NCBI GenBank assembly: GCA_020465985.1
Contig: JAANYP010003726.1
Location: 62,001 to 126,000, forward strand
Direction of reading: 5' to 3'
Length of the DNA stretch: 64,000 bases
Origin: Centrapalus pauciflorus
Lineage: Eukaryota; Streptophyta; Magnoliopsida; Asterales; Asteraceae
This document shows, in pieces, positions 10,531 through 21,086 of this stretch. The position numbers were made by a program, and so were the translations under genes. Below the pieces are notes generated by a model. The model was not told where the DNA came from. It saw nothing but the letters and a program-made list of their open reading frames with translations, and made no database searches. The first letter of the stretch is position 1, and each line of letters opens with the position of its first letter.

Positions 10531-10615
10531 TTCTAACATTGGTATCTAAACGATTGACTCTGGAGTCCTGTCAATAATAGTTTATTATTGTCTGGAATCC
10601 CGATGCCTTAAACAG
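10531..10615 (+). other. Conserved hairpin block upstream of the S1 third ORF
   Basis: Conserved ends TTCTAACATTGGT, CGATTGACT and CCCGATGC/TTAAACAG are shared with 58954-59040 in S2. Between them CAATAATA pairs perfectly with TATTATTG around a 3-nt loop. In S2 a different sequence (TCAGTAG with CTACTGA) pairs at the same place. A conserved fold with changed bases suggests a functional RNA structure, about 110 nt before the acceptor. Confidence 0.65.
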
Positions 10616-10732
10616 CAAATCACAACTTTTAACAATTTCTGATGAAATGTTACAAGTTTTCTACATTTGAAGTTTTGTCATTTGTTTACCTGTTCTGACT
10701 AACATGATTTTTATTTGTTTACAGGTGTTCAA

Positions 10733-13672
10733 ATGGCATCTCCAGTGCAGTCTCAAAATTCCAATTCATCTGACTCCCATTCATCATCCAATCATACTCT
10801 AGTCTCCACACCTGTTCGTTCTACTTCTGTTGCCCGTCCCTCACCGTCAAATATCATCCCAGATAACCAATTGGTTAAACCTAAACATTGCCTACCTTTT
10901 AGAGATAATAACCATCGTCTGGATACCAAGGTTATTAAAGTCAGTCATCCTATCATAGTTTACATTCTCAAAGGTCATCCGTTAGGTTATCTGCTTCAAT
11001 ATAAACCTTCTATCCCACAGGTTTACCTACAACAATTTTGGCACACAGTCAAATTTGTTCCTGCTGACGGCAATCACCACTTCAAAGTAACAATAGACCA
11101 AATCAAAACCAAAATCACTCTAGCCAGACTTCGTCACAACCTATTTCTTCCAAGACGTATAGACACAGTTAACTTTCCCGAGTTGGCTGATTTTGAAGAC
11201 TTTGTGTCGGATGAAGAGCTAGTTCATGATCTGATTTGTCTGGGCTACTCAAAGCCACTACCAAAGAGCTCCAAATTTCATAGGAATGGCTTGAATGGGG
11301 AATGGTACACACTATTTGGAATTATCAATAGGTGTATGACGTCTAAGCACACAGGCATCGATAGATGCAGCATTCATTGTCTAAGGATTTTTCATGGAAT
11401 CGCGTTTAACAAGCATTATGATTATGCTCAATGCATCTGGGAGGACTTAAAGGAAATTGTTCTTGCAAAAACAACAAATAGAGCAAGAAAGTTTGTTCCG
11501 CTCCAGAGGTTCATACAAATTCTTATCCGAGGAATTCTTCGAGCAAATGAAAATATTCCGAAGAGAGCAAATTCACAGCGATGTCCAGATTATGTGATGA
11601 TGAGTTTACACGAAGTGCCGGATTCTCCAAATGCAAATATCATGCCGATCCCGGAGTCGTTGTTAAAATATGCAAATTAAGAGAGTAAGCATGTGCGATT
11701 ATATAGGATAGATCATGCTCCAATAGAGACCCAGGAGCCGGGATCTCTTACCCAAGGAGCCTTAGGACTAGAGGAACCTCAGCAAGGGGCTGAAGTTCAG
11801 GGTGCCCAATCTGTGAGTGAGGGAGATGACGTTGTAAAGGGAGGTGAGGAAGAGGCTGAGAAATCTGATTCCGAGAGAACTTTGTCGGATATCCAAGAAG
11901 AAGAAGGTGAAGGAGATGACAATGATGATGGTGATGATGGTGCTGATGGGGGTGATCATCATGAGGGAGGAAGTATAATGATAGATATAGTAAGCATTGC
12001 TGAAGAGAGTGTGAGGGATACCGTAAACCTAGAAAGCCGGGGTATAACCACATCTGCTGTTAGCTCTCCTATGAGAGTTAGCATTGAAGAAGTCAGTATC
12101 CCACTGACGACTGCACACCCAACCATCCACTCAGTCTCCTCGCAACAGGAGATTGTTTCAATTGAGCACCGAGATGAACCTTATAGTCTATCCGAGAGTC
12201 ATTTGGACTTGATGGATATTGAAACAAGTACACAGCTGCCCGAGTGTACGACATCATTTCAATCACTGAGTATAGATCCTATACAGTCTAGGACGCTCGA
12301 GTCAACTTCATTTGTTAAAGTTAGTGTGGTTGAACTTCGTGTTCCCACTGGAACATCCTCAGCAACGGAAGCATTTGTTGCTCCGTCACTTGAAGAGGGT
12401 GGAAGTCCAGTCAGAGCAACTACATTACCAACTCTGAGTACTGGCCACACAGACGTAATTTTTACAAGTTCGACTGTAGTGACAACTGGAAGTCTACGTG
12501 ACCCAGTGGTGACTTTATCCCCGTTTGTAACTGAATCAACATTAAATCAAGCGTTGAATGAAGCTGTTGCTGGAGTGAATACGCATGTATCTGCTCAGTT
12601 ATCTGAGGTAATGACACAGATGTCAAACATTCACAAGTTCTTAAATGGTAAGTCTGTTGCAGAGGAATCAATGAAGCAGTCTGAGTCAAATCAAGCAATT
12701 GAAGAATTAAAGGAAGAGTTGAAAGATTTTGTCTTTGAACAATTTGATGAAATGCGAAAGAGGATGATCAGTTTGGAAAGCACTGATATAACTGCCTTGG
12801 GAAATCTATCAGAGAGAGTTGTGGCAGTTGAAGAGACATGTAAAGCTCAAGCTTCCTCATCCAAAAGGAAACATGATGAGCATGATGTGGACTCCGATGA
12901 TGCTCCTCATGAGGGGGAGAAGAGGAGAAAGCTTGATGAAACTACACCTGGGGTCTTGATGATCACATACCCAGAAAAAGGAACTGAAGTTAAAGAGAGA
13001 GAGGCCGGGGGCTCAAAAGAATCGACTGGTGAACAAAGTGAGCTGGGATTGATTCTTCATGAAGATGTTCTAGTTCCTTTGAACATTCAGTCTGATATTT
13101 ACAGTTTTGTAGAATATATTGATTCCGATGAAGATGTTCAAGTTAAGCATCATGAGTTGAGTATTCAAGGAGTAGAAGAAGAGAGAGAGAGAGAGAGAGA
13201 GGAATACATTGAAGTTTCTGAAGACGATGATGTAATTACTTTAACTGATACTGATTTTAGAGCTGAAAGGATTGAAGAGGAGGAAGGTTTAGTTCAGGAA
13301 ATCTTGAAAGATACTGAATCGACACCAACGGTTGAAAAGCCTGAGGTGGTTATTCAAGTTAAGGAAGAAATTGAAGAGTTTCCAGTTGAAAACGTGGTTG
13401 TTCAAGAAAAGGTTGAATTGAATGAGGTTGAGGTGATGGAAAGGTTCTTCAATGAATATGTGCTTGCTGATGAGTCTCAAAAGCAACATAGACTCAGATT
13501 TGAAGCACAACAAGTCGTTCAGAGGGAAATTCAAGACATGCTGACACTGTTGAACAAAGATGAGATCAGCAAAAAGAAAGTAAAGAAACTTGAGCTTCCG
13601 GAGAATAGATCAGCAGAGTTTATCAGAAAAAGGAACAAGATGCCATACATCGAAGATATTCTTGAAAAATGA
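10733..13672 (+). pseudogene. S1 third ORF (Sirevirus additional ORF), main part
   Basis: Large protein of unknown function encoded after pol, in the place where SIRE1 elements have an 'env-like' ORF. Start chosen at 10733, the first ATG after the acceptor. The N-terminal domain (about residues 60-310) has QVYLQQFWHT and later YAQCIWEDL and VPLQRFIQILI, matching the ORF common after pol in Asteraceae Sireviruses (from memory). A TAA at 11678 interrupts the frame, which continues to 13672. The middle is acidic and Ser/Thr-rich, a helical segment follows (about 12540-12840), then a bipartite basic motif (KRKHDEHD ... HEGEKRRK, 12860-12930), then an acidic tail. No signal peptide or membrane segment is visible, which argues against an envelope. 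The frame shifts near 13665. Confidence 0.75.
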
Positions 13673-13969
13673 ATATTTTGCAAGAAACAAGCACCATGTT
13701 CTTTTCTCAAGTTATTTGGGTGTTAGAGCCGAACATGCCAAATTTGGTCAACTATGCCAGCTTTCTGAGAAACAAGACACAAGAAGTTGAGAAGGTTAGG
13801 AGTGAGTTCAGGATAGTTGATCTGGTGAAAATCGAAAAGGACAGATTTGTTAAGATCTTCTATCCAACTTTCACTGTTACTAGAGCCGATGGAAACACCT
13901 ATACGTTCACAGAAGCAGATATGTTCAATATGCACCTGGTCGACATTGAAGACCTATTTGATGAGTTGT
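13673..13969 (+). pseudogene. S1 third ORF, C-terminal domain before G1
   Basis: Readable from about 13669 in a shifted frame. It contains FVKIFYPTFTVTRADGNTYT and MHLVDIEDLFDEL; S2 has the matching ARVFYPAFEVPRENG and NVDDVEFLHDKL at 61950-62080, which shows this is real protein. G1 inserted after codon ...DEL, and the sequence resumes at 23719. Confidence 0.7.
13965..13969. repeat. Target-site duplication GTTGT (left), G1
   Basis: Identical to 23714-23718 on the other side of G1. Removing G1 and one copy restores an uninterrupted frame of the S1 third ORF. Confidence 0.93.
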
Positions 13970-15280
13970 TGTGAAGACCTCCCCTTCCGGGTCAGTCCTC
14001 AGAGTCTAGGTCCCACATCATGCAATACGATATCAACCATACTAAGATAGGGTAATTAATTGCGGAATTAAAAATTACATGTACATACAAATTAGGATTT
14101 AAGTTACATATTTCAAAGTAAAGTTATAAAAAAAAATCTAATCTAGTCATATCATCATACTTCACATCAAGTCTACCCAGAACCACCACGTTTAATGTCT
14201 TCCGATCAGTACCAGAAAGTATGTTGAGTAGTGGTCTAAGAAAGCTTCAAAACTTGGATCTTGAATGACCTAAGTACTAGGTCCTGCAGGTGATTTTCCT
14301 TTGGCTTTTCCTGTAAAATATTAATGCAACATCTGTAAGCAAAGCTTAGTGAGTTTATAGATTTTCAATATCAACATGCGTGTCAAGCGGAGTCATTAGT
14401 CTTAGCGTGATATGTCTTGGCTGCCGCTACAGCCCTCATGATTGAGATATAGTATCATAAGATCGGATGATGTTCAAGCCACACTCATGCTTAAATCGTG
14501 GGGATCAGCCACATACTGGGCTAGCTACCAGTAAATCAATATGGCGGAACATCGGAGGTCATTACCAATTCATAAGAACTGGTGAAATAGCCGGGTCTAG
14601 AACAATAGACCATAAGGGCTAGTCAAGCTGAATCAATCTATCAAATGTCTGATCAATGATGGAAGCATATGTCTTAGAAGTCATGATAGCAATGAATTAT
14701 AAGCAATGTCTGAAGAAATCTTAAATGCAAAATGAAATGATAATCAAATAGCTATCATGAACCACTGGGCAACACCCAACCATGGTGTGCACAGGTCTCA
14801 ATCCAGCTGATAAATGAATGTCAATAAATCTAACAGCAGCAATATATCTCAACCGGATCTTATGCATGTTCAATCTGAATATCTATAACTCACTGGTCTG
14901 GGTCTTTATCAAACAGATATAAAAATCTGCCACCTGAGTTATCTCAGGATTTTATCTTGTCAATTTTGTTCTCTGTCAAATCAAGTCTTTGACCCGCTTT
15001 AAATCTTTTAAATCTTTGTCTTTATGTTCAGAATTTCACTGAACCTGTCCAGAATTATATCATATAAATCTCATGTCAATATCATCATCATTATCATGGA
15101 ATTTCATCATCTTTTGGTCGTTAAAATCTTTAATTCTATCTGATTCTGATAACTTATTTATTTCACAAATCATTCTTTGTTTCAATATTTCTCATAAGTC
15201 CTCTATTTATATATTTAACAACATGTATATATATAAATATAATCATTCATATTAAAAATATCAAAATACATAAAAATAGG

Positions 15281-15581
15281 TTTTCGGATCCCTCAATTTC
15301 GGATCCACCCGGATTCGGATCATCCGGATCCGGACCAAACCATCATCCGGATTTGGACATAGGACCGAAATTGGTGCTATCCGAATTGAGCATATATCCG
15401 AATTAGGATCAGAATTCGGACCAATAATGTCCGAAACAATCACCCAAAATTATACTAAACCCGAAATTGGTTATCCGAAATCATGAGATCCGATAATGAT
15501 ATCATCCGAACCGAATCATAGGTCCGAAATGGGCACCATCCGAATTCGGTCCTAACCGAATTCGGACCCCATACTTAGTAA
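15281..15581 (-). repeat. G1 LTR cluster of CCGAATTCGG-type motifs
   Basis: About 25 copies of TTCGGA, ATCCGAA or CCGAATTCGG in 300 bp, in both orientations and partly palindromic (CCGGATCCGG, CCGAATTCGG). The 5' LTR copy is at 22605-22886. S2 carries the same motif although it is a copia element; G2, the close relative of G1, carries a different one. Confidence 0.85.
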
Positions 15582-16109
15582 TTTTCCCAGAAATGTTCTT
15601 GATGTTCTTCATTATGTTCTTACGGATTTTCACATAAAATTCACAAAACTTATTTTAATCAACATGCAACTTAATATTATGTTATATTACTATTATTAGG
15701 TTGATTTTATACTAATTTCCCCATCCATATCATCATAATTAAATCAAGATCATCCAAAAATGATCATTTTTGTCAAGAACACTACTTTTGTTAAAATTCC
15801 GATTTTCTTCAATATTTGAATGATCCAAGCAATAAATTTTGTTTCTAATTCGTTTATTAGTTTCAATTCATCATAATCTTTCATAATTTTATACATGCAA
15901 CCCAAAATTTTCACATTTAAATCCTTGGTTTCGGTTTTTAATAAAACCGAACCAAACTCTTGAATATTAAAGAGTTTAATCGATAATTACCTTGAATTGT
16001 TGCTAATTGTTGATGTTTGATGATTTGTTGTAACTCATTTGTCTTGATTCTTCAATTAAATCATCAATTCTTGAATTTCTTTGACAATTTGTGAGGTTAG
16101 CCGTGAGTT

Positions 16110-16183
16110 TTAGAGAGAGATTAGAGAGAGAGAGTGAAATTTGAGTTAATGATCTTAATGGTCATTAATTTGATTTTTATATA
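16110..16183 (-). promoter_or_regulatory. G1 LTR core promoter
   Basis: On the minus strand TATATAAAAATC (16183-16172) is followed after about 30 bp by CTCTCTCTCT-rich sequence (16145-16110), a usual plant TATA plus pyrimidine patch. Start near 16145 is inferred. Identical in the 5' LTR at 23428-23501. Confidence 0.55.
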
Positions 16184-16416
16184 TCCATTTGATCATATTT
16201 GTAATTTTAACCCACTAAACTTTTGTATTTTATATCTCTTTTAATTTAATCATCTTTAATAATTTACAACATAAATATATATTTAATTTAAATAGTCTTC
16301 AACTTAATTAAATTACATAATTAATAATGTAATTAACTTTACATTATTTAAATCAAAACGAAATAAAAGACTTGGATAAAAGCTGGGTTGTTACAGAATG
16401 GGCTCCACCACGCACA

Positions 16417-16434
16417 AACTTCGTCCCCGAAGTT
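16417..16434 (-). other. Perfect inverted repeat before the G1 3' LTR
   Basis: AACTTCG-TCCC-CGAAGTT: 7-bp stem, 4-nt loop, overlapping the pol stop codon and 22 bp from the 3' LTR. Present unchanged in G2 (45615-45632). A similar palindrome occurs at this place in many plant chromoviruses. The weak polypurine tract (GTGGTGGAG on minus) lies between it and the LTR. Confidence 0.6.
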
Positions 16435-17635
16435 AGCTACGTTCGAACAGACTGGGATAAGTTGCTTTCATTACATCTCTGGATTCCCAAGACTGATGCG
16501 AACCTTTGTGGTGTTTCCACTGGACGAGCACCATCTGTATCTCTTTATTCCGAAGCTTCTTAGTTTTAGAGTTCAGAATACACTCCGGCTCTTCAATCAC
16601 TCTAAGCTTCTCATCAATCTGCAAGTTAACATGTGGTATCTGTACTTCTCTTTCGTCTGCTAAACTCTTTCTCAGATGACTGACATGAAATACAGGATGT
16701 ATTCCAGCTAAGTCAGCTGGTAGTTCAAGACGATAAGATTGGTTTCCAATCTTTTCCACAATCTTGAACGGACCGATAAATCTTGGAGCTAGCTTGTTTC
16801 TTTTAATAAACCGCACCACATTCTTCATTGGGGATACTTTCAGCATCACCCAGTCGTTAACCGCAAAGCTGATAGATCTATGTCGATTGTCATAGTATGA
16901 CTTCTGCCTGCTTTGAGCTTCAAGAATATTTCTTCTAACAAGTTGAATCTTCTCGTGTGTCAACTGTAGAAGGGCAGGACCCGCTATTGGCGATTCACCT
17001 GTTTCGCGCCAACAGGTAAGAGTTCTGCACTTTCTTCCATATAAAGCTTCGAATGGAGCCATCTTAATCGTAGAATGATAACTGTTATTGTATGAGAATT
17101 CGACCAACGGCAAGTGATCATCCCAGTTACCACCTACATCAAGAACGCAGGCACGGAGCATATCTTCCAGAGTTAGGATAGTACGCTCACTCTGACCATC
17201 TGCACTTGGATGATAAGCAGTACTCATAGAAATCCGAGTACCCATCCCTTCTTGCAGTGCTTGCCAGAATCTGGATGTGAAACGACTATCACGATCAGAA
17301 ACGATAGATTTCGGCACACCATGTCGTGAAATTATTTCAGTGATGTACATCTGTGCCAATCTATCGAGGGAATATGTTTCTTTCATCGGTATAAAATGTG
17401 CTGACTTTGTTAATCGATCCACGACTACCCAGATGGAGTCGTGTTGTCTCTTCGTCTTAGGAAACTTCGTGATGAAATCCATAGTTATATGCTCCCACTT
17501 CCATTCAGGAACGGGTAGGGGTTGCATATCCCCAAAGGGTTTCTGGTGTTCTGCATTAACCATCTGACATATTCTGCAGCTTTCAACATATCTACCGATG
17601 TCGTTCTTCATTCCTGGCCACCAGTAATCAGCTTT
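16433..17635 (-). pseudogene. pol: G1 integrase with chromodomain-like tail
   Basis: Inserts cDNA into the genome. The zinc-binding HHCC spans the upstream stop (HPGSSKMYFD ... CRICQMV). Catalytic residues: Asp in ITMDFITKFPKT, Asp in VSDRDSRFTS, Glu in SADGQSERTI. The GPF region (RFIGPFKIVEKIGNQSYRL) and PVFHVSHLRKSL follow. The tail VLVQWKHHKGSHQSWE ... YPSLFE is a chromodomain-like module as in Tekay/Del elements, thought to guide integration. Intact over about 390 codons; a TAG at 17635-17637 separates it from RNase H. Confidence 0.85.
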
Positions 17636-18574
17636 CTAATCAAAGTACATCTTTGAGCTACCAGGATGAACAGATAATTTGGACTTGTGAGCTTCAGAAA
17701 GAAGAGTGCTGCGAATAGAACCATATTTAGGAACCCAGATTCGGTTTCCCTTGAGACAGTGAAGTCCCAAATGGTTCAGAGTTAGAAATTGTAATTGCCC
17801 TTTAAGATTTTCAGAACAGAGATTCTCTTCTTTCAGTGCTTCAGCTTGAGCAACTCGGATGTCTTCAATAAGATCAGAAGAGAATATAACCGAAGTTAGG
17901 GCATAGCAGCACTTTTCTGGATAAACTTTTCTACTCAAAGCATCCGCGACAACATTAGCTTTGCCGGGATGATACAGGATCTCGCAATCATAGTCCTTGA
18001 TAAGCTCCAAGGACCGACGCTGTTTCATATTCAGATCCTTTTGAGTAAAAAGATGTTTGAGACTCTTGTGATCGGTGTAAAGCTGACACCAAGTCCCATA
18101 AAGATAGTGACGCCAGATTTTCAAAGCAAAGGTAACGGCAGCCAACTCAAGATCATGAGTCGGTGCACTTTTCTCGTAATCCTTCAATTGCCTTGAAGCG
18201 TAGGCAATTACTTTTCCTCTTTGCATCAGAACACATCCTAAGCCAGTACCAGATGCGTCGCTATAGACAACGAAATCATCATTGCCTTCTGGTAAAGCTA
18301 GGATCGGCGCTTGTATAAGTTTCTGTTTCAGAATGTCAAATGCCTCTTGCTGTTTATCGGACCAAACGAAAGGAGTATTCTTTCGTGTTAGCATCGTTAG
18401 AGGTACAGCAATCTTCGAGAAGTCCTTTATGAATCGCCGGTAGTAACCAGCCAATCCGAGGAAACTTCTTATTTCTGAGGCATTGCGAGGCGTTTGTCAT
18501 TTCTGAACGGCCTCGACTTTAGACGGATCAACAGAAATCCCTTCGCCAGAAACAACATGGCCAAGGAATTGAAT
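17636..18574 (-). pseudogene. pol: G1 RT end, RNase H and zinc-binding start of integrase (exon 2)
   Basis: Begins after the candidate intron at FLGHVVSGEGISVDP (minus, from 18574). QKWQTPRN has its Trp replaced by TGA (near 18498), after which the frame is open: RT thumb SFLGLAGYYRRFIKDFS, RNase H with PFVWSDKQQEAF, YSDASGTGLGCVL, ELAAVTFALKIW, YTDHKSLKHLF and NVVADALSRK. It ends at a TAG (17637) that replaces a Leu codon in the integrase N-terminus; G2 has DLKADY there. Confidence 0.85.
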
Positions 18575-18664
18575 CTATAAGAATCAAAATAGAAGTTCAA
18601 GTTTTTGATGTAAATCAGGGAATACTTAGACAATAACTCAAGACATATATAATAGAAATTATAC
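18575..18664 (-). other. Candidate 90-bp intron inside G1 reverse transcriptase
   Basis: On the minus strand EFWLRQ is followed by CAG|GTATAATTTC. After 90 bp, TTGATTCTTATAG|ATTCAA resumes with IQFLGHV. Related chromoviruses read straight through here (FWL..V.FLGHV). A CTGAT branch-point match lies about 40 nt before the AG. Unspliced RNA meets TAA two codons in. G2 has the same insertion (89 bp) with the splice sites kept. Confidence 0.75.
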
Positions 18665-20383
18665 CTGTCTGAGCCAAAACTCGCATTTAGAAAACTTTGC
18701 GTAGAGTTTTTCTTTTCTTAGTAACTCTAGCAATTGCCGCAGATGAATAGAATGATCAGCCTCCGCTTTGGAGTAAATCAGAATATCGTCTATGAATACG
18801 ATAACTGATTTATCCAGCATCGGTCTGCACACGCGATTCATGAGATCCATGAATGCCGCTGGTGCATTTGTCAGGCCAAACGGCATCACGAGAAATTCGT
18901 AATGACCGTATCTTGTACGGAAGGCTGTCTTTGGAACATCCTCATCTCTGACTTTTAACTGATGATACCCAGATCGGAGATCTATTTTCGAGAAGTAACT
19001 GGCTCCTTGTAACTGATCAAACAGATCATCGATCCTGGGCAGAGGATATTTATTCTTTATTGTGACTTTGTTCAACTCGCGGTAATCAATGCACATACGA
19101 AAAGTTCCGTCTTTCTTCTTGATGAATAAGACAGGTGCACCCCACGGAGATGAACTCGGTCGGATAAACCCCTTCTCTAACAGCTCTTGCAATTGTTTTG
19201 ACATTTCCTGCATTTCTGCAGGTGCAAGTCTGTAGGGAGCTTTAGCAATAGGAGCCGCACCAGGAACCAAGTCAATACTGAACTCGACTTGACGTTCCGG
19301 TGGCACTCCGGAAATGTCATCAGGAAAAACGTCTGGGAACTCGCAGACAATAGGAATATCGGACAGAGATCTCTTTTCAGAGCTGGACTCAGATAGAGCA
19401 TAACAAAGATAGGAGTCGTGACCTCTAGACAAGTATTTATGAGCTTTTTCTATAGATATGAAACAGTGAGCACCTTTTCTTTTCTCTCCTTTGATCTCCA
19501 ATACCCGACCGTCTAAAGACTTGATTCTGATGACTCGCCGGTTGCAGATAATTGTAGCCTCGTTGTTCATTAGCCAATCCATGCCGATGATGACGTCAAA
19601 TTCTTTTAACGGAATAGGAATGAGGTCGAGATTGAATACGATGTTGCCAATAAGTAGTGTGCAATTACGGTAAACAGAATCAGCCATAACGAAATTGTTA
19701 CTGGCTGTCTCAATGTCTAATATCACGGAAAGCTTTGATGGAGCTTTATGTAATCTTTGTGCAAAAGATGTTGATATGAAAGAACGACTCGCGCCGGAAT
19801 CAAATAATACTCGGGCAGGAATGGAGTTAAGCAAGAACATACCGGTAACTACGTCAGGTGTTTCTTTTGCTTCCTCGGCTGTTATTTGAAAAGCTCGAGT
19901 CTTTGCAGTCGGCGTTGCAGCAGAACTCTTAACTGTAGACCCTCCAGCTGATGACTGAGACTGATAACGCGGCCCGCTACGACACTGATACATGAAGTGT
20001 CCTCTCTTACCACATTTCGCACATCCTCGTCCCTGCTGTGGACATTCTTCACTACTGTGACCGATCATGTTGCATGCAAAACAAGTTACGTCATCAGGAT
20101 TGCACAGTCCCATGTGTGATCTTCTGCATCGCTTACAAAACCGTGGCTCATTCGTTAGGGAATAGACTTGTGCTTTTTGTTGCGAACTATGTTGGTGAGA
20201 GTGCTGAGATTGTGACTTATTTGGCTTAAAGAATCTGCCAAATCTTTGTTTCTTCGGAGGAGACGGATTCATTGGGTTAGTCATTGGAGCGTATAGCTGA
20301 TCGCCGTACTCTAGATATCCTCTTTCAATCTGTCTGGCTGCTTCTACCATTTCCAAATAACTCTTGTATTTGATAGCGCTCAT
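18665..20383 (-). pseudogene. pol: G1 Gag C-terminus, protease and RT (exon 1)
   Basis: Open for 574 codons. Three zinc knuckles or knuckle-like motifs (CKRCRRSHMGLC, CFACNMIGHSSEEC, CAKCGKRGHFMYQC), protease with VLFDSGASRSFIS, an RT leader (DIPIVCEFPDVFPDDISG), then RT with CIDYRELNKVTIKNKYPLPR, SKIDLRSGYHQ, MPFGLTNAPAAF and catalytic FIDDILIYSK. Reading ends at the stop just inside the candidate intron. A short deletion near 20390 puts it out of frame with upstream Gag. Confidence 0.87.
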
Positions 20384-21080
20384 CGGATGTCTGTCCTACA
20401 CGGAATCTATTCATCTTTCTTTCTTCGGTAGCTACGTGGTATGAGGAATAACCGCATAGTCGTGAGAACTCGTGTTCGTATTCGTCGACTGTCTTGGTTC
20501 CCTGGGTCAGCTGCATTAGTTGTACTTCCATCTTATCTTGTTGGTCGATCGGGCAGTACTTCGCATTGAACATATCAAGAAACTGGTTCCACTCTAGAGT
20601 CTGAATTATTTCTTCACCATAGATACTCCTCTGAGTTTTCCACCAGGCACGGGCAGCTCCCACAAATAGTGCAGACGCATAACTCACTTTCTTAGAATCT
20701 AAACAGTCAGAGATTCTAAAGATCTCTTCGGTATGACTGATCCAATCCATCGCTTGAATTGGATTCACTGTACCCTCAAAGTTAAGGGCACCGCTCGCTT
20801 TGGAATCCTTAAACTTGCAGCCTTTTGGCTGAGCAATTTGAGTTTCGGGATTTGAGTTATCAGAATTAGATTCATTAGTCTGAACTTGCTTTTCTTTTCT
20901 TTTATTCTTTTTATCTTCGCGTCTTTTAGCTTCGGCCTCATCTCTGGCCTGAAACTATTCTTGCATTATTTTGTTCTGTTGTTCTGAGTGTTGGCTAGAA
21001 GTTGTTGCATCATTTCAAACATTTGTTGTGGGTTCATGTTGCTGGGAATATCACCTGATCCTGATCCTGATCCTTGACAT
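20325..21080 (-). pseudogene. gag: G1 Gag N-terminus (disabled)
   Basis: Start at 21080 by comparison with G2. An extra base plus two extra GGATCA-like hexamers after ATGTCA shift the frame at once; a 1-bp loss (near 20992) and a TAG (near 20955, Gln in QEQFQ) follow. From 20768 the Retrotrans_gag core (MDWISHTEEIFRISDCLDS ... ARAWWKTQRS ... MQLTQGTKTVDEYEHEF) is readable up to the deletion near 20390. Confidence 0.75.
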
Positions 21081-21086
21081 CTTCTA

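Larger units (their letters stand above)
9408..10724 (+). other. Candidate leader intron before the S1 third ORF
   Basis: The donor GTGAGTAAATG starts at 9408. The acceptor TTATTTGTTTACAG ends at 10724, 8 nt before the ATG at 10733. The interval (1,317 bp) has no coding potential and holds the TTCGAG motif cluster (9872-10445) and the hairpin block (10531-10615). The alternative is that the acceptor serves splicing from a donor in the 5' leader of the full-length RNA. Confidence 0.5.
13970..16395 (-). repeat. G1 3' LTR
   Basis: TGTGAAGACC...GTTGTTACA in + orientation, 2,426 bp. Read on the minus strand: TATA-like box (16183-16172), C/T-rich start of the transcript (about 16145-16110), donor AAG|GTAATTATCG at 15990, motif cluster 15581-15281, then a long U5-side region shared with G2. 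Confidence 0.92.

Noticed and set aside
10538..10556. TGGTATC in the hairpin block as a second primer binding site
   Set aside because: Only seven bases match TGGTATCAGAGC, and S2 has TGGTCTC at the place; no LTR-like end precedes it.
10560..10605. tRNA-like or Pol III box B in the hairpin block (GGAATCCCGAT)
   Set aside because: No box A at the right distance and no cloverleaf; S2 does not keep the match.
10733..13672. Third ORF of S1/S2 as a retroviral envelope
   Set aside because: No signal peptide, no transmembrane segment, acidic and Ser-rich with a nuclear-type basic motif.
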